Source: BAIKAL-G1 sp943370385 (lineage in GTDB: Bacteria; Cyanobacteriota; Cyanobacteriia; PCC-6307; Cyanobiaceae). From it: DNA of 64,000 bases. The stretch's first letter is position 1. Each line of letters starts with the position of its first letter. The notes beneath the pieces were generated by a model. That model was not told the DNA's origin. It worked only from the letters and a program-made list of their open reading frames with translations, and did not search any database. Position numbers and translations under genes: made by a program. Of the stretch, positions 48,480 to 56,686 are shown one piece after another. The stretch lies in NCBI GenBank assembly GCA_943370385.1, contig CALRQT020000011.1:1-64000 (forward strand). Direction: 5' to 3'.

Positions 48480-50347
48480 TGGCACCAGGTGGGGCGCTGC
48501 CCAGGCCCAGGGAGCCAGCTGGTGAGCCACCGCAGGGGAGCCCCGTCACGCCTGGACGCCAACTGCGCTGCTGCACGGCCAGTGGCTGCCGGGCCGTTGG
48601 CGCTGCGTTGCTTGGGCAGGCCCTGCGCCAGGCCCAGGCGGTTGCCGATCCAGCCGCGAACGGCCTGGTGATCAAGTCAGTGGGCTGCCTGCGGCTCTGC
48701 AGCCGCGGGCCCCTGCTGGCTTGGGATGGCCCCGGCGGCCCCGCCCTGTTTGCCCTGGGCAGCACCGATCCCGGCACTCCGCCTGGGGCGGTGATCGGCC
48801 CAGAGCAGGCCCGGGCCCTGGTGCTGGCGGCGGCCACGGCCCCCGGCCCCGATGCGCTCGCGGCCTTGGATCTGGAGGCTTGGCGGCCCCAGGCACTCCT
48901 GCCCCAGGGGCCCCCTTCCCCTGGAACCTCGCCGGTGGGGTTCGCAAGCGCGCAGCCCCCTAACGCCAGGGGCTGCGGCCTCACCTGGGACCAGCTGGAC
49001 CTGAACCATCCCTTTTTTGCCCTGCAGCAGCCCCTGGTGCTGGAGCACTGCGGCTGGATCGACCCGGACTCGATCGACGAGGCCCTCGCCCAAGGCACCT
49101 ATGGCCAGTGGCGCCGGTGCCGCTCCCAGCTCAGCCCCGAGGCGGTGCGCGCCACGGTGCGCCGCAGTGGCCTGCGCGGCCGCGGGGGCGCCGGCTACCC
49201 CACCGGCCTCAAGTGGGACACGGTGGCCCTGCAGCCGCCGGGACCCCGCTATGTGGTGTGCAACGCCGATGAGGGTGATCCGGGCGCCTTCATGGACCGC
49301 AGCGTGCTCGAGGGCGATCCCCATCGGCTGCTCGAAGGTCTGGCGATCGCCGCCTTTGCCGTTGGCGCCGAAAGCGGCTTCATCTATGTGCGGGCCGAAT
49401 ACCCCCTGGCGATCGAGCGCCTGCGGCGGGCCCTGGAGCAGGCCCATCAACGGGGGCTTCTGGGGCCGGGCACCGGCCTGGAGTTGGAGCTGCGCGTGGG
49501 GGCGGGGGCCTACGTCTGTGGCGAGGAAACGGCCCTGCTGCAATCGATCCAGGGGCAGCGGGGCCAGCCCCGGCCCCGGCCGCCCTACCCGGCCCAAACG
49601 GGGCTCTGGGGGGCGCCGACCCTGATCAACAACGTCGAAACCCTGGCGGCGGTGCCGGTGATCCTGCGCCGGGGCGCCGAGTGGTTTGCCGCCATCGGCA
49701 CGGGCACCAGCAAGGGCACCAAGGTGTTTTCCCTTTCGGGGGCGGTGCGCCGCACGGGCCTGGTGGAGGTGCCGATGGGCACCAGCCTGCGCACCGTGGT
49801 CGAAACCATGGGCGGCGGCGTGCCGGCGGGCCCTGGTGCGCCGGGCGGCGGTGTGAAAGCGGTGCAAACCGGCGGCCCCTCGGGGGGCTGCATTCCCGCC
49901 CACCTGCTCGATACACCGGTGGACTACGAGAGCCTCCAGGCCCTGGGCTCGGCCATGGGATCGGGCGGCATGGTGGTGGTGGGAGAGGCCATGGCGATGC
50001 CGGAGCTGGCGCGCCATTTCATTCACTTCAGCGTCGAGGAGAGCTGCGGCAAATGCCTGCCCTGCCGCGCTGGCACCGTGCAGCTGGAGCAGCTGCTCGA
50101 CCGGCTGCTGGCGGGCCTGGCCGAACCGAGCGAGCTGGAGCAGCTCGAGCAGCTCTGCCGGATGGTGAAGGCCACCAGCCTCTGCGGCCTGGGCCAGGCC
50201 GCCCCTAACCCGGTGCTGAGTGCCCTGCGCCACTTCCGCCCCGAGTTCCTGGCGGCCTGCCGGGCCGAATCCCCGCAGGCAGCCCTAGCCAGGGCGCCCT
50301 TCCCCGCGGGCCCAGCGCCGGGGCCCCAGCCTGGAGGCCGCCCCTGA
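48479..50347 (+). CDS. hoxF: Bidirectional hydrogenase diaphorase subunit HoxF
   Basis: 622 residues from the ATG in TGATG. N-terminal thioredoxin-like [2Fe-2S] domain (CTASGC, GCLRLCSRGP), then the NuoF-like NAD(P)H/FMN domain with GLRGRGGAGYPTGLKW and NADEGDPGAFMDR. The [4Fe-4S] site is ESCGKCLPCRAGT with the fourth Cys in SLCGLGQ. It oxidises or reduces NAD(P) coupled to the hydrogenase. The length exceeds the usual ~535 because of Pro/Ala-rich extensions at both ends and between domains. Confidence 0.96.
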   Translation: MAPGGALPRPREPAGEPPQGSPVTPGRQLRCCTASGCRAVGAALLGQALRQAQAVADPAANGLVIKSVGCLRLCSRGPLLAWDGPGGPALFALGSTDPGTPPGAVIGPEQARALVLAAATAPGPDALAALDLEAWRPQALLPQGPPSPGTSPVGFASAQPPNARGCGLTWDQLDLNHPFFALQQPLVLEHCGWIDPDSIDEALAQGTYGQWRRCRSQLSPEAVRATVRRSGLRGRGGAGYPTGLKWDTVALQPPGPRYVVCNADEGDPGAFMDRSVLEGDPHRLLEGLAIAAFAVGAESGFIYVRAEYPLAIERLRRALEQAHQRGLLGPGTGLELELRVGAGAYVCGEETALLQSIQGQRGQPRPRPPYPAQTGLWGAPTLINNVETLAAVPVILRRGAEWFAAIGTGTSKGTKVFSLSGAVRRTGLVEVPMGTSLRTVVETMGGGVPAGPGAPGGGVKAVQTGGPSGGCIPAHLLDTPVDYESLQALGSAMGSGGMVVVGEAMAMPELARHFIHFSVEESCGKCLPCRAGTVQLEQLLDRLLAGLAEPSELEQLEQLCRMVKATSLCGLGQAAPNPVLSALRHFRPEFLAACRAESPQAALARAPFPAGPAPGPQPGGRP

Positions 50348-51066
50348 TGGCGGTGGTCACCCTGCGGATCGATGGCCAGGCGGTGGCTGTGCCGGCGGGC
50401 TCGAGCCTGCTGGCCGCCACCCGGGTGGCGGGGTTAGCCCTGCCGGTGTTGTGCCACCTCGATGGCCTGACGCCCGTGGGCGCCTGCCGCCTCTGTTTGG
50501 TGGCGATCGAAGGGCAGGGCAAACTCCAGCCCGCCTGCACCAGCGAAGCCCTGGAGGGCCAGGTGGTGGCGACCAACACCGCTGAACTGCGGGAGCTGCG
50601 GCGGATGGCGGTGGAGCTGTTTTTCGCCGAGGGCAACCATGTGTGTGCCTACTGCGTCGCCAGCGGCGCCTGCGAACTGCAGGCGATGGCGGTGACCGTG
50701 GGCATGGACCACAGCCGCTTTCCCTACCAATACCCCCTGCGCCCGGTGGATGCCTCCCACCCCCTGTTCAGCCTCGATGCCAACCGCTGCATCCTCTGCA
50801 GCCGCTGCGTGCGGGTCTGCGCCGAGCTGGAGGGGGCCCATGTGTGGGATATCGCCGGCCGGGGCCGCCACTGCCGGCTCGTGGCCGGCCTGGACCAACC
50901 CTGGGGCGAGGTGGACGCCTGCACCTCCTGCGGCCAATGCGTGGAGGCCTGCCCCACCGGCGCCCTGTTCCACAAGGACGACAGCACCGCCGAGAAGCAT
51001 CCCCACCCGGCCCGGGCCCTGCAGCTGCGCCGGGTCCACGACCTTCCCCCCAGGCCAGATCCATGA
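50347..51066 (+). CDS. hoxU: Bidirectional hydrogenase subunit HoxU
   Basis: 239 residues, the usual length. NuoG-N-like electron-transfer subunit: [2Fe-2S] Cys in PVLCHLDGLTPVGACRLCLV and LQPACTSEAL; the His/Cys cluster HVCAYCVASGACELQ; and two [4Fe-4S] clusters in NRCILCSRCVRVC and ACTSCGQCVEACPTGAL. It wires HoxF to the HoxY cluster. The ATG shares one base with the hoxF stop and its own stop overlaps hoxY (ATGA). Confidence 0.97.
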   Translation: MAVVTLRIDGQAVAVPAGSSLLAATRVAGLALPVLCHLDGLTPVGACRLCLVAIEGQGKLQPACTSEALEGQVVATNTAELRELRRMAVELFFAEGNHVCAYCVASGACELQAMAVTVGMDHSRFPYQYPLRPVDASHPLFSLDANRCILCSRCVRVCAELEGAHVWDIAGRGRHCRLVAGLDQPWGEVDACTSCGQCVEACPTGALFHKDDSTAEKHPHPARALQLRRVHDLPPRPDP

Positions 51067-51722
51067 CCCAAGCCCCTGTGCCTGACGCAACTGCTGCTCC
51101 AGAACCAACAGCCGTGCCTGACGCAACAGCCGCAACTGGTTCAACGGCCCCGGCAGCCCCACCGCGCCTGCGCCTGGCCACCGCCTGGCTGGCGGGCTGC
51201 TCCGGCTGCCACATGTCGTTTCTCGACCTCGATGAGTTGTTGTTTGTGTTGGCCGAACGGGTGGAGCTGGTGTATTCGCCCGTGGCCAGTGACATCAAGA
51301 CCTATCCCGAGGCTGTGGACATCTGCCTGGTGGAGGGGGCGGTGGCCAACACCGCCAACCTGGAGCTGGCCCTGCAGCTGCGGGCGCGCACGGCCTTGGT
51401 GATCTCCTTTGGCGATTGCGCCGTGACAGCGAATGTGCCGGGTCTGCGCAATTTGCTCAACCGCGATGGCCGCGGCGGGGCGGCGGCGGTGTTGCAGCGC
51501 AGCTATGTGGACCTCGCCGATGGCAGCGGCCGCCATCCCCACGCCCCCGGCCTGGTGCCCGAGCTGCTGGATCAGGTGCTGCCCCTGCATGCGGTGATTC
51601 CGGTGGATCTCTATCTGCCGGGCTGTCCGCCCTCGGCTGAGCGCATCGCCGCCACGCTCCTGCCCCTGCTCGATGGCCAGCGCCCGATCCAGGCAGGGGC
51701 GGCGATGCTGAGGTTTGGCTGA
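51063..51722 (+). CDS. hoxY: NiFe hydrogenase small subunit HoxY
   Basis: 219 residues from the overlapping ATG. An Ala/Pro/Thr repeat-rich N-terminal extension (PVPDATAAPEPTAVPDATAA, about 35 residues) precedes the small-subunit core: WLAGCSGCHMSFLDLDELLF, then ISFGDCAVTANVPGLRN and VDLYLPGCPPSAERI. The four conserved Cys ligate the proximal [4Fe-4S] cluster. It pairs with HoxH. Confidence 0.95.
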   Translation: MTQAPVPDATAAPEPTAVPDATAATGSTAPAAPPRLRLATAWLAGCSGCHMSFLDLDELLFVLAERVELVYSPVASDIKTYPEAVDICLVEGAVANTANLELALQLRARTALVISFGDCAVTANVPGLRNLLNRDGRGGAAAVLQRSYVDLADGSGRHPHAPGLVPELLDQVLPLHAVIPVDLYLPGCPPSAERIAATLLPLLDGQRPIQAGAAMLRFG

Positions 51723-53179
51723 TGGGAGATCCACCCGGGAGCCGCACGGTGATGATTGATCCGGTCACCCGGATCGAAGGCCACGCCAAGATCAGCCTCC
51801 ATTTGGATGGGGATGGGCGGCTCACTGATGCCCGCTTCCATGTGGTCGAGTATCGGGGCTTCGAGAAATTTTGCGAGGGCCATCCGTTTACGGAGATGGC
51901 CGGAATTACGGCCCGGATTTGTGGCATCTGTCCGGTGAGTCACCTGCTGGCGGCGGCGAAAACGGGCGACAAGTTGCTGGGCCTTACCATTCCACCGGCG
52001 GCCCAGAAATTGCGGCGGCTGCTCAATTTGGCCCAGATCTGCCAGTCCCACGCCCTCTCCTTTTTTCACCTCAGCAGTCCCGATTTTCTGCTGGGCTGGG
52101 AGTGCGAACCGGCTCGCCGCAACCTCTTTGGCCTGATGGCCGCCGACCCCGATTTGGCCCGCGCGGGCATCCGGCTGCGCCAGTTCGGCCAGCAGATTCT
52201 TGAACTGCTCGGCGGCCGCAAAATCCACTCCGCCTGGGCCGTGCCGGGGGGCGTGCGCAGCCCCCTCAGCGACGACGCCAAGGCCTGGATCCTGGAGCGT
52301 TTGCCGGAAGCGCGGGCCACGGCGCGGCTGGCCCTGGAACGGTTCAAGCCCCTGCTCGATGGGCCCTTGCAGCGGGAGCAGCAGGTGTTTGGCCAATTCC
52401 CCAGCCTGTTCATGGGCCTGGTGGGGCCGGATGGCGCGTGGGACTGCATCGATGGCCAGCTGCGCCTGATTGCCAGCGACGGAACCGTGCTGGCGGATCA
52501 CCTCAAGGAAGACGATTACGCCAGTTTTTTGGCCGAGGCCGTTGAAGACTGGAGCTACCTCAAGTTTCCCTATTACAAGCCGCTCGGCCCTGCCGCCGGG
52601 ATGTATCGGGTTGGGCCGCTGGCACGGCTGAATGTGTGCGAGCGGATTGGCACCCCCTGGGCCGATGCCGAACTGGCCGAACTTCGCGCCCGCCATGGCC
52701 GGGTGGTGACCAGCTCCTTTGCCTATCACCAGGCGCGGTTGGTGGAGATCGTCGCCTGCCTGGAGGCGATTGAACAGTTGGTGGGTGATCCCCAGCTCCA
52801 GGACCGGCGCGTGCGGGTGCGGGGATCGCTGCGATGCCCCGAAGCCGTGGGCGTCAGCGAGGCACCGCGGGGCACCCTGTTTCACCACTACCAAGTGGAT
52901 GACAACGGCCTGATCACCCGCGTCAACCTGATCATTGCCACCGGCCAGAACAACCTGGCGATGAATCGCACCGTGTTGCAGATCGCCCGGGAGGTGATCC
53001 CCGGCCCCGTGGCCGCCGGCGCCGAGATCCCCGAGGCCCTGCTCAACCGGGTGGAGGCGGGCATCCGCTGCTACGACCCCTGCCTCTCCTGCTCCACCCA
53101 TGCGGCCGGCCAGATGCCCCTGCGGCTGCAACTGCTGGCGGCCGATGGCCAGCTGCTGGCGGAGCGCAGCCGCGGATGA
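51722..53179 (+). CDS. hoxH: NiFe hydrogenase large subunit HoxH
   Basis: 485 residues. The two NiFe-binding motifs are present: ARICGICPVSHLLAAAKTGD near the N-terminus and CYDPCLSCSTHAAGQMP near the C-terminus. About 25 residues follow the motif His (AAGQMPLRLQLLAADGQLLA and five more) and should be removed by the endopeptidase HoxW during maturation. Other conserved segments are IDPVTRIEGHAKISLHLDGD and TGQNNLAMNRTV. The ATG shares one base with the hoxY stop, and its stop overlaps hoxW (ATGA). Confidence 0.97.
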   Translation: MGDPPGSRTVMIDPVTRIEGHAKISLHLDGDGRLTDARFHVVEYRGFEKFCEGHPFTEMAGITARICGICPVSHLLAAAKTGDKLLGLTIPPAAQKLRRLLNLAQICQSHALSFFHLSSPDFLLGWECEPARRNLFGLMAADPDLARAGIRLRQFGQQILELLGGRKIHSAWAVPGGVRSPLSDDAKAWILERLPEARATARLALERFKPLLDGPLQREQQVFGQFPSLFMGLVGPDGAWDCIDGQLRLIASDGTVLADHLKEDDYASFLAEAVEDWSYLKFPYYKPLGPAAGMYRVGPLARLNVCERIGTPWADAELAELRARHGRVVTSSFAYHQARLVEIVACLEAIEQLVGDPQLQDRRVRVRGSLRCPEAVGVSEAPRGTLFHHYQVDDNGLITRVNLIIATGQNNLAMNRTVLQIAREVIPGPVAAGAEIPEALLNRVEAGIRCYDPCLSCSTHAAGQMPLRLQLLAADGQLLAERSRG

Positions 53180-53775
53180 GGGCCCAGCCGCCTGGGCCGG
53201 AGGGCTTGGCCCGAAGGGCTGACAAGGCTTGCTACACCCAGCCCTTGGCGAATGGCCCAGGGGCCGCCTCCCTGGTGATCGGCATCGGCAACCCCCTGCG
53301 GGGCGACGACGGCATCGGCTGGCGGCTGGCCGCCCTGCTGCCGGCCCAACCGGGCCTGGCTGTGTGTTGCCGCCAGCAACTCACTCCCGAGCTGGCGGTC
53401 GAGCTGGCGGAGGTGCAACGGGTGCTGTTCCTCGATGCCTGGCTGGAGCCGTCGTCTGCGCACCCGCGTCCGCGCCTCCTAAAGCTCCAGGAGCTTGGGG
53501 CCCCTGATGGGCCAGGCCGTTCCATGCAGGTCTGGGCCGGGGCAACGCCCTGGGGCGGCGCCAGCCATGGCCTCAGTCCCCAGGTGTTGCTGGCCCTCAG
53601 CCAAGCCCTCTATGGCCGGGCCCCCCGGGCCCACCAGTTGCTGCTGCCAGCCCACTGCTTCGGCCATGGGGATGGGATCTCCCCGGCCCTGGCCGGGCGC
53701 TTGGGCGAGGCCCGGCGGCTGATCGAGGCCTGGATCGCGGCGGGATCGGCCCTGCAGGGAGGGGGCCATGCATGA
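53176..53775 (+). CDS. hoxW: Hydrogenase maturation endopeptidase HoxW
   Basis: 199 residues. HybD/HycI-type protease fold: VIGIGNPLRGDDGIGWRLAA with the metal-binding Asp, LFLDAWLEPSS and a His in SHGLSP. It cleaves the C-terminal extension of HoxH after nickel insertion. A basic/Ala-rich N-terminal extension of about 28 residues is unusual; a later internal start is possible. It is coupled to hoxH and overlaps hypA by eight bases. Confidence 0.88.
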   Translation: MRAQPPGPEGLARRADKACYTQPLANGPGAASLVIGIGNPLRGDDGIGWRLAALLPAQPGLAVCCRQQLTPELAVELAEVQRVLFLDAWLEPSSAHPRPRLLKLQELGAPDGPGRSMQVWAGATPWGGASHGLSPQVLLALSQALYGRAPRAHQLLLPAHCFGHGDGISPALAGRLGEARRLIEAWIAAGSALQGGGHA

Positions 53776-54118
53776 ATTGGCCCTGATGGAGGCCCTGCGC
53801 GAGCGGGCCCTTGAGCAGGCCGAGCGCCATGGCGGCGGTGTCATCCGGGCGATCACCTTGCGCGTCGGCAGCCTGGCGGGGGTGGAGTTGGACGCCCTGG
53901 AGCTGGCCTTCCTGGTGGTGATGGAGCGGGAGGGGCCTGAGGGGGCGGCTCCTGTGCAGCTGCGGATCGAACCTGTGGCCGCCAGGTGTTATTGCCATCG
54001 GTGCATGTGCGACTTCCTGGTGAAGGATGGCTGTTGCGAATGCCCTGTTTGCGCCACCATCAGCCGCGATCTGCTCCAGGGGCGGGAGCTGGACCTGGTG
54101 TCCCTGGAGTTGGACTAA
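53768..54118 (+). CDS. hypA: Hydrogenase nickel metallochaperone HypA
   Basis: 116 residues beginning MHELALMEALRERAL, with the essential His2 that binds nickel. The zinc ribbon is formed by RCYCHRCMCDF and GCCECPVCATI (two CxxC pairs, plus extra Cys). HypA delivers nickel with HypB for NiFe hydrogenase assembly. It is the last gene of the operon; hypB, C, D, E and F are not in this window. The Cys-rich zinc loop has more Cys than usual. Confidence 0.92.
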   Translation: MHELALMEALRERALEQAERHGGGVIRAITLRVGSLAGVELDALELAFLVVMEREGPEGAAPVQLRIEPVAARCYCHRCMCDFLVKDGCCECPVCATISRDLLQGRELDLVSLELD

Positions 54119-54277
54119 CGAAACCAGCCAATCAAGGTGGCAAATGGGCAGCAGTCGGCCAGGTTGGTCAGGGCGCACTGACCAGCAGATAGGGTGCAGA
54201 TACGTCGAACAATAATTGCATCAATAGGTAGCAATAATCGGCTGCATAATGCGCTGAAGCTATAAATTTGTAGGCAG

Positions 54278-56542
54278 GTGAGGTCTTTGGTGATGCAATC
54301 CGTGATGCAATCCATGATGCAATTCGTGCGGACATCGATGCGCCAGATGATTGCTTTGCGTAGGCAGCAATTCCTGGGCCGCCCATCGGCAATGGCCCCC
54401 CGGCAGGGTCGGGTTGCCGATCCGGGCATGGTTCGCTGGCTGCTCGCACCGCTCCTGCTCCTGGCCAGCCCAACTCCAGGCCTGGCCGCTGGCGGTGGGG
54501 GAGTGCAGGTGGACCCTGGCGCGGCCAAAGGCCAACACTTCCACCCCAAGGGCCAGGCCGCCTCAGCGGCCACCATCCAGTTGTGGCAGCATCAACAGAC
54601 CAGCTTGCCCTTTGAAGACAAACGCGACTTTGAGGAGGCCAAGCGGGGCTTCATCGCCGCACCAAGCTTCCGGCAGATCAAGCGGGCCGATGGGGGGGTG
54701 GCCTGGGATATGGCTAGCTACGACTGGCTGTTATCGGGCCAGGAGTTCAAGAGCATCCATCCCTCGCTGCAACGCCAGGCCTTGTTGAACATGGCCTATG
54801 GCCTCTATGAGGTGGTGCCCGGCAAGATTTATCAGGTGCGGGGCTTTGATTTAGCCAATATTTCGTTTATCAAGGGCGAGAAGGGCTGGATTGTCTTTGA
54901 CCCGCTGACGTCTCAAGAAACCGCCAGGGCTGCTCTCGACTTTGTGAATCAACAACTCGGTGCCCGTCCTGTGACGGCCGTGGTGTATTCCCATTCCCAT
55001 GGTGATCACTTTGGCGGCGTGCGTGGGGTTGTTGATGAGGCCGATGTCCTTAGCGGCAAGGTCCCGGTCATTGCCCCCATTGGCTTCATGACCCATGCCA
55101 TTAGTGAAAATGTCTATGCTGGTAATGCCATGAACCGGCGTCTTTTTTACCAATATGGGGTGTTGCTGCCGCGCAGCCCCTTTGGCCATGTTGATCAATC
55201 GATTGGTAAAAATGTTGCCGCAGGCACCTCCGGCCTGATCGCACCGACCCGCATCATCGACAAGCCGTTTGAGGAGCTCACCGTCGATGGCGTGACCATG
55301 GTGTTTCAGAACACGCCGGGCACGGAAGCGCCGGCTGAAATGAACACCTGGTTCCCCCAGTACAAGGCCTTCTGGGCAGCAGAAAACATCACAGGCACCA
55401 TTCACAATATTTATACCCTGCGCGGGGCCCTGATTCGCGATCCACTGGAATGGAGCAAGCAAATCAATGAGGCCCTCTATCGCTTTGGTGGCCAGGCCGA
55501 TGTGATGTTTGCCTCCCATAGCTGGCCGCGCTTTGGCAATGGCCGCATCCAGGAGGTGATGCGCGCCCAACGGGATACCTACGCCCACCTGAATAATAAC
55601 GTGCTCTATTACGCCAACAAGGGCGTGACGATCAATGAAATTCAGAACGTCTACAAACTGCCCACCAGCCTGCAGAAGCAGTGGGCCGCCCACAGCTACC
55701 ACGGTTCAGAGCAGCACAACAGCCGCGGCGTGATCAACCGCTATCTCGGCTACTGGGATGGGAATCCCACCACCTTGGTCCCCCTGTCCCCCAAGGACTC
55801 TGCGCCCCTGTATGTGGAGATGATGGGCGGTGCCAAGCCCATTCTGGCTAAGGGGCGCCAGCTGATCACGGCAGGACAGTACCTGCTAGCAACCGAAATC
55901 CTCAATAAGTTGGTCTATGCCCAACCGGGCAACCAGGCGGCCAAAGATCTTCTTGCTGATGCTTTTGAGCAGCTTGGCTATAGCAAGGAAAGCCCCAGCT
56001 TGCGCAACAGTTTCCTGGCCGGGGCCCTGGAACTTCGCTCGGGTATTCCTGGCGGTGCCACGCCGAAATCGGCAGGACCGGATGTGATTCGTGCCATGGG
56101 CACCAACCTCTGGCTTGATTTTCTGGCGATTCGCCTTGATCCCAGTAAAACTGCCGGCCAACGCTTCAAGATTAACCTCATCACCCCCGACAATGGCGAG
56201 CGCTATGTGGTGGAACTCAATAACGATGCCCTCACCAACATCAAGGGGTTCACGGCAGCCGATGCCGACCTCAGCGTGACCCTGAATCGCCCTGATCTGG
56301 AAACCCTGATGATGGGAGCCGCCACGTTTGGCGACCTCGTTAATAGCGGCAAGATCCAGTTGGTTGGTAATCGAGCAGTGATTGAGCAACTGCAAGCCAT
56401 GCTGGTGCAGTTCAGTCCCGATTTTGAGATCATGCCGGGCACCAAGCCTGCCATGAAGGCGCCCGCAACCCAGCCAGCCCAGCCGCCGGCAAGCAGCTAC
56501 CCCTTGGAGCAAAAACCCTTGGGAGATTCCACAGGCGGCTGA
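54278..56542 (+). CDS. Alkyl/aryl sulfatase, SdsA1 type
   Basis: 754 residues from a GTG; an internal ATG at 54428 beginning MVRWLLAPLLLLASPTPGLAA starts with a good signal peptide and may be the true start. Metallo-beta-lactamase catalytic domain with H-x-H-x-D-H in VVYSHSHGDHFGGVRGV, further ligands in WFPQYKAFWAAENITGT, and ASHSWPRFGN. Alkyl-sulfatase dimerisation and SCP2-like C-terminal domains follow. These enzymes hydrolyse primary or secondary alkyl sulfates such as SDS to release sulfate. Periplasmic localisation is inferred. A homologous 3' tail recurs at 62958-63020. Confidence 0.88.
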   Translation: MRSLVMQSVMQSMMQFVRTSMRQMIALRRQQFLGRPSAMAPRQGRVADPGMVRWLLAPLLLLASPTPGLAAGGGGVQVDPGAAKGQHFHPKGQAASAATIQLWQHQQTSLPFEDKRDFEEAKRGFIAAPSFRQIKRADGGVAWDMASYDWLLSGQEFKSIHPSLQRQALLNMAYGLYEVVPGKIYQVRGFDLANISFIKGEKGWIVFDPLTSQETARAALDFVNQQLGARPVTAVVYSHSHGDHFGGVRGVVDEADVLSGKVPVIAPIGFMTHAISENVYAGNAMNRRLFYQYGVLLPRSPFGHVDQSIGKNVAAGTSGLIAPTRIIDKPFEELTVDGVTMVFQNTPGTEAPAEMNTWFPQYKAFWAAENITGTIHNIYTLRGALIRDPLEWSKQINEALYRFGGQADVMFASHSWPRFGNGRIQEVMRAQRDTYAHLNNNVLYYANKGVTINEIQNVYKLPTSLQKQWAAHSYHGSEQHNSRGVINRYLGYWDGNPTTLVPLSPKDSAPLYVEMMGGAKPILAKGRQLITAGQYLLATEILNKLVYAQPGNQAAKDLLADAFEQLGYSKESPSLRNSFLAGALELRSGIPGGATPKSAGPDVIRAMGTNLWLDFLAIRLDPSKTAGQRFKINLITPDNGERYVVELNNDALTNIKGFTAADADLSVTLNRPDLETLMMGAATFGDLVNSGKIQLVGNRAVIEQLQAMLVQFSPDFEIMPGTKPAMKAPATQPAQPPASSYPLEQKPLGDSTGG
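54290..54325 (+). repeat. Three 12-base tandem repeats at the sulfatase N-terminus
   Basis: GTGATGCAATCC occurs at 54290-54301 and 54302-54313, then ATGATGCAATTC at 54314-54325. It encodes VMQS-type repeats within the possible N-terminal extension of the sulfatase. Each unit offers an alternative ATG/GTG in frame, so start choice may vary. Confidence 0.7.
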
Positions 56543-56686
56543 TCGCTGCATGCCCTGACGAGAAATCACAGGGGCCAAGTTCCCCTGGACGTGTCAGCAA
56601 ACGCGTGGAATAGGCTTAACATCCGTAACATATTGAGCCCTAAGATGATGATGAAGTACTGTTAACCCCAGTTGGGGGAATGAAAT

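Noticed and set aside
48677..50233. Long open frame antisense to hoxF
   Set aside because: HoxF is unambiguous on the other strand; the antisense product is compositionally biased.
47739..51066. hoxEFU considered as respiratory complex I nuoEFG
   Set aside because: The genes are followed at once by hydrogenase subunits hoxY and hoxH and by hoxW/hypA, and cyanobacterial NDH-1 lacks NuoEFG.
51611..53131. Long open frame antisense to hoxH
   Set aside because: HoxH has both NiFe Cys motifs; the antisense reading has none.
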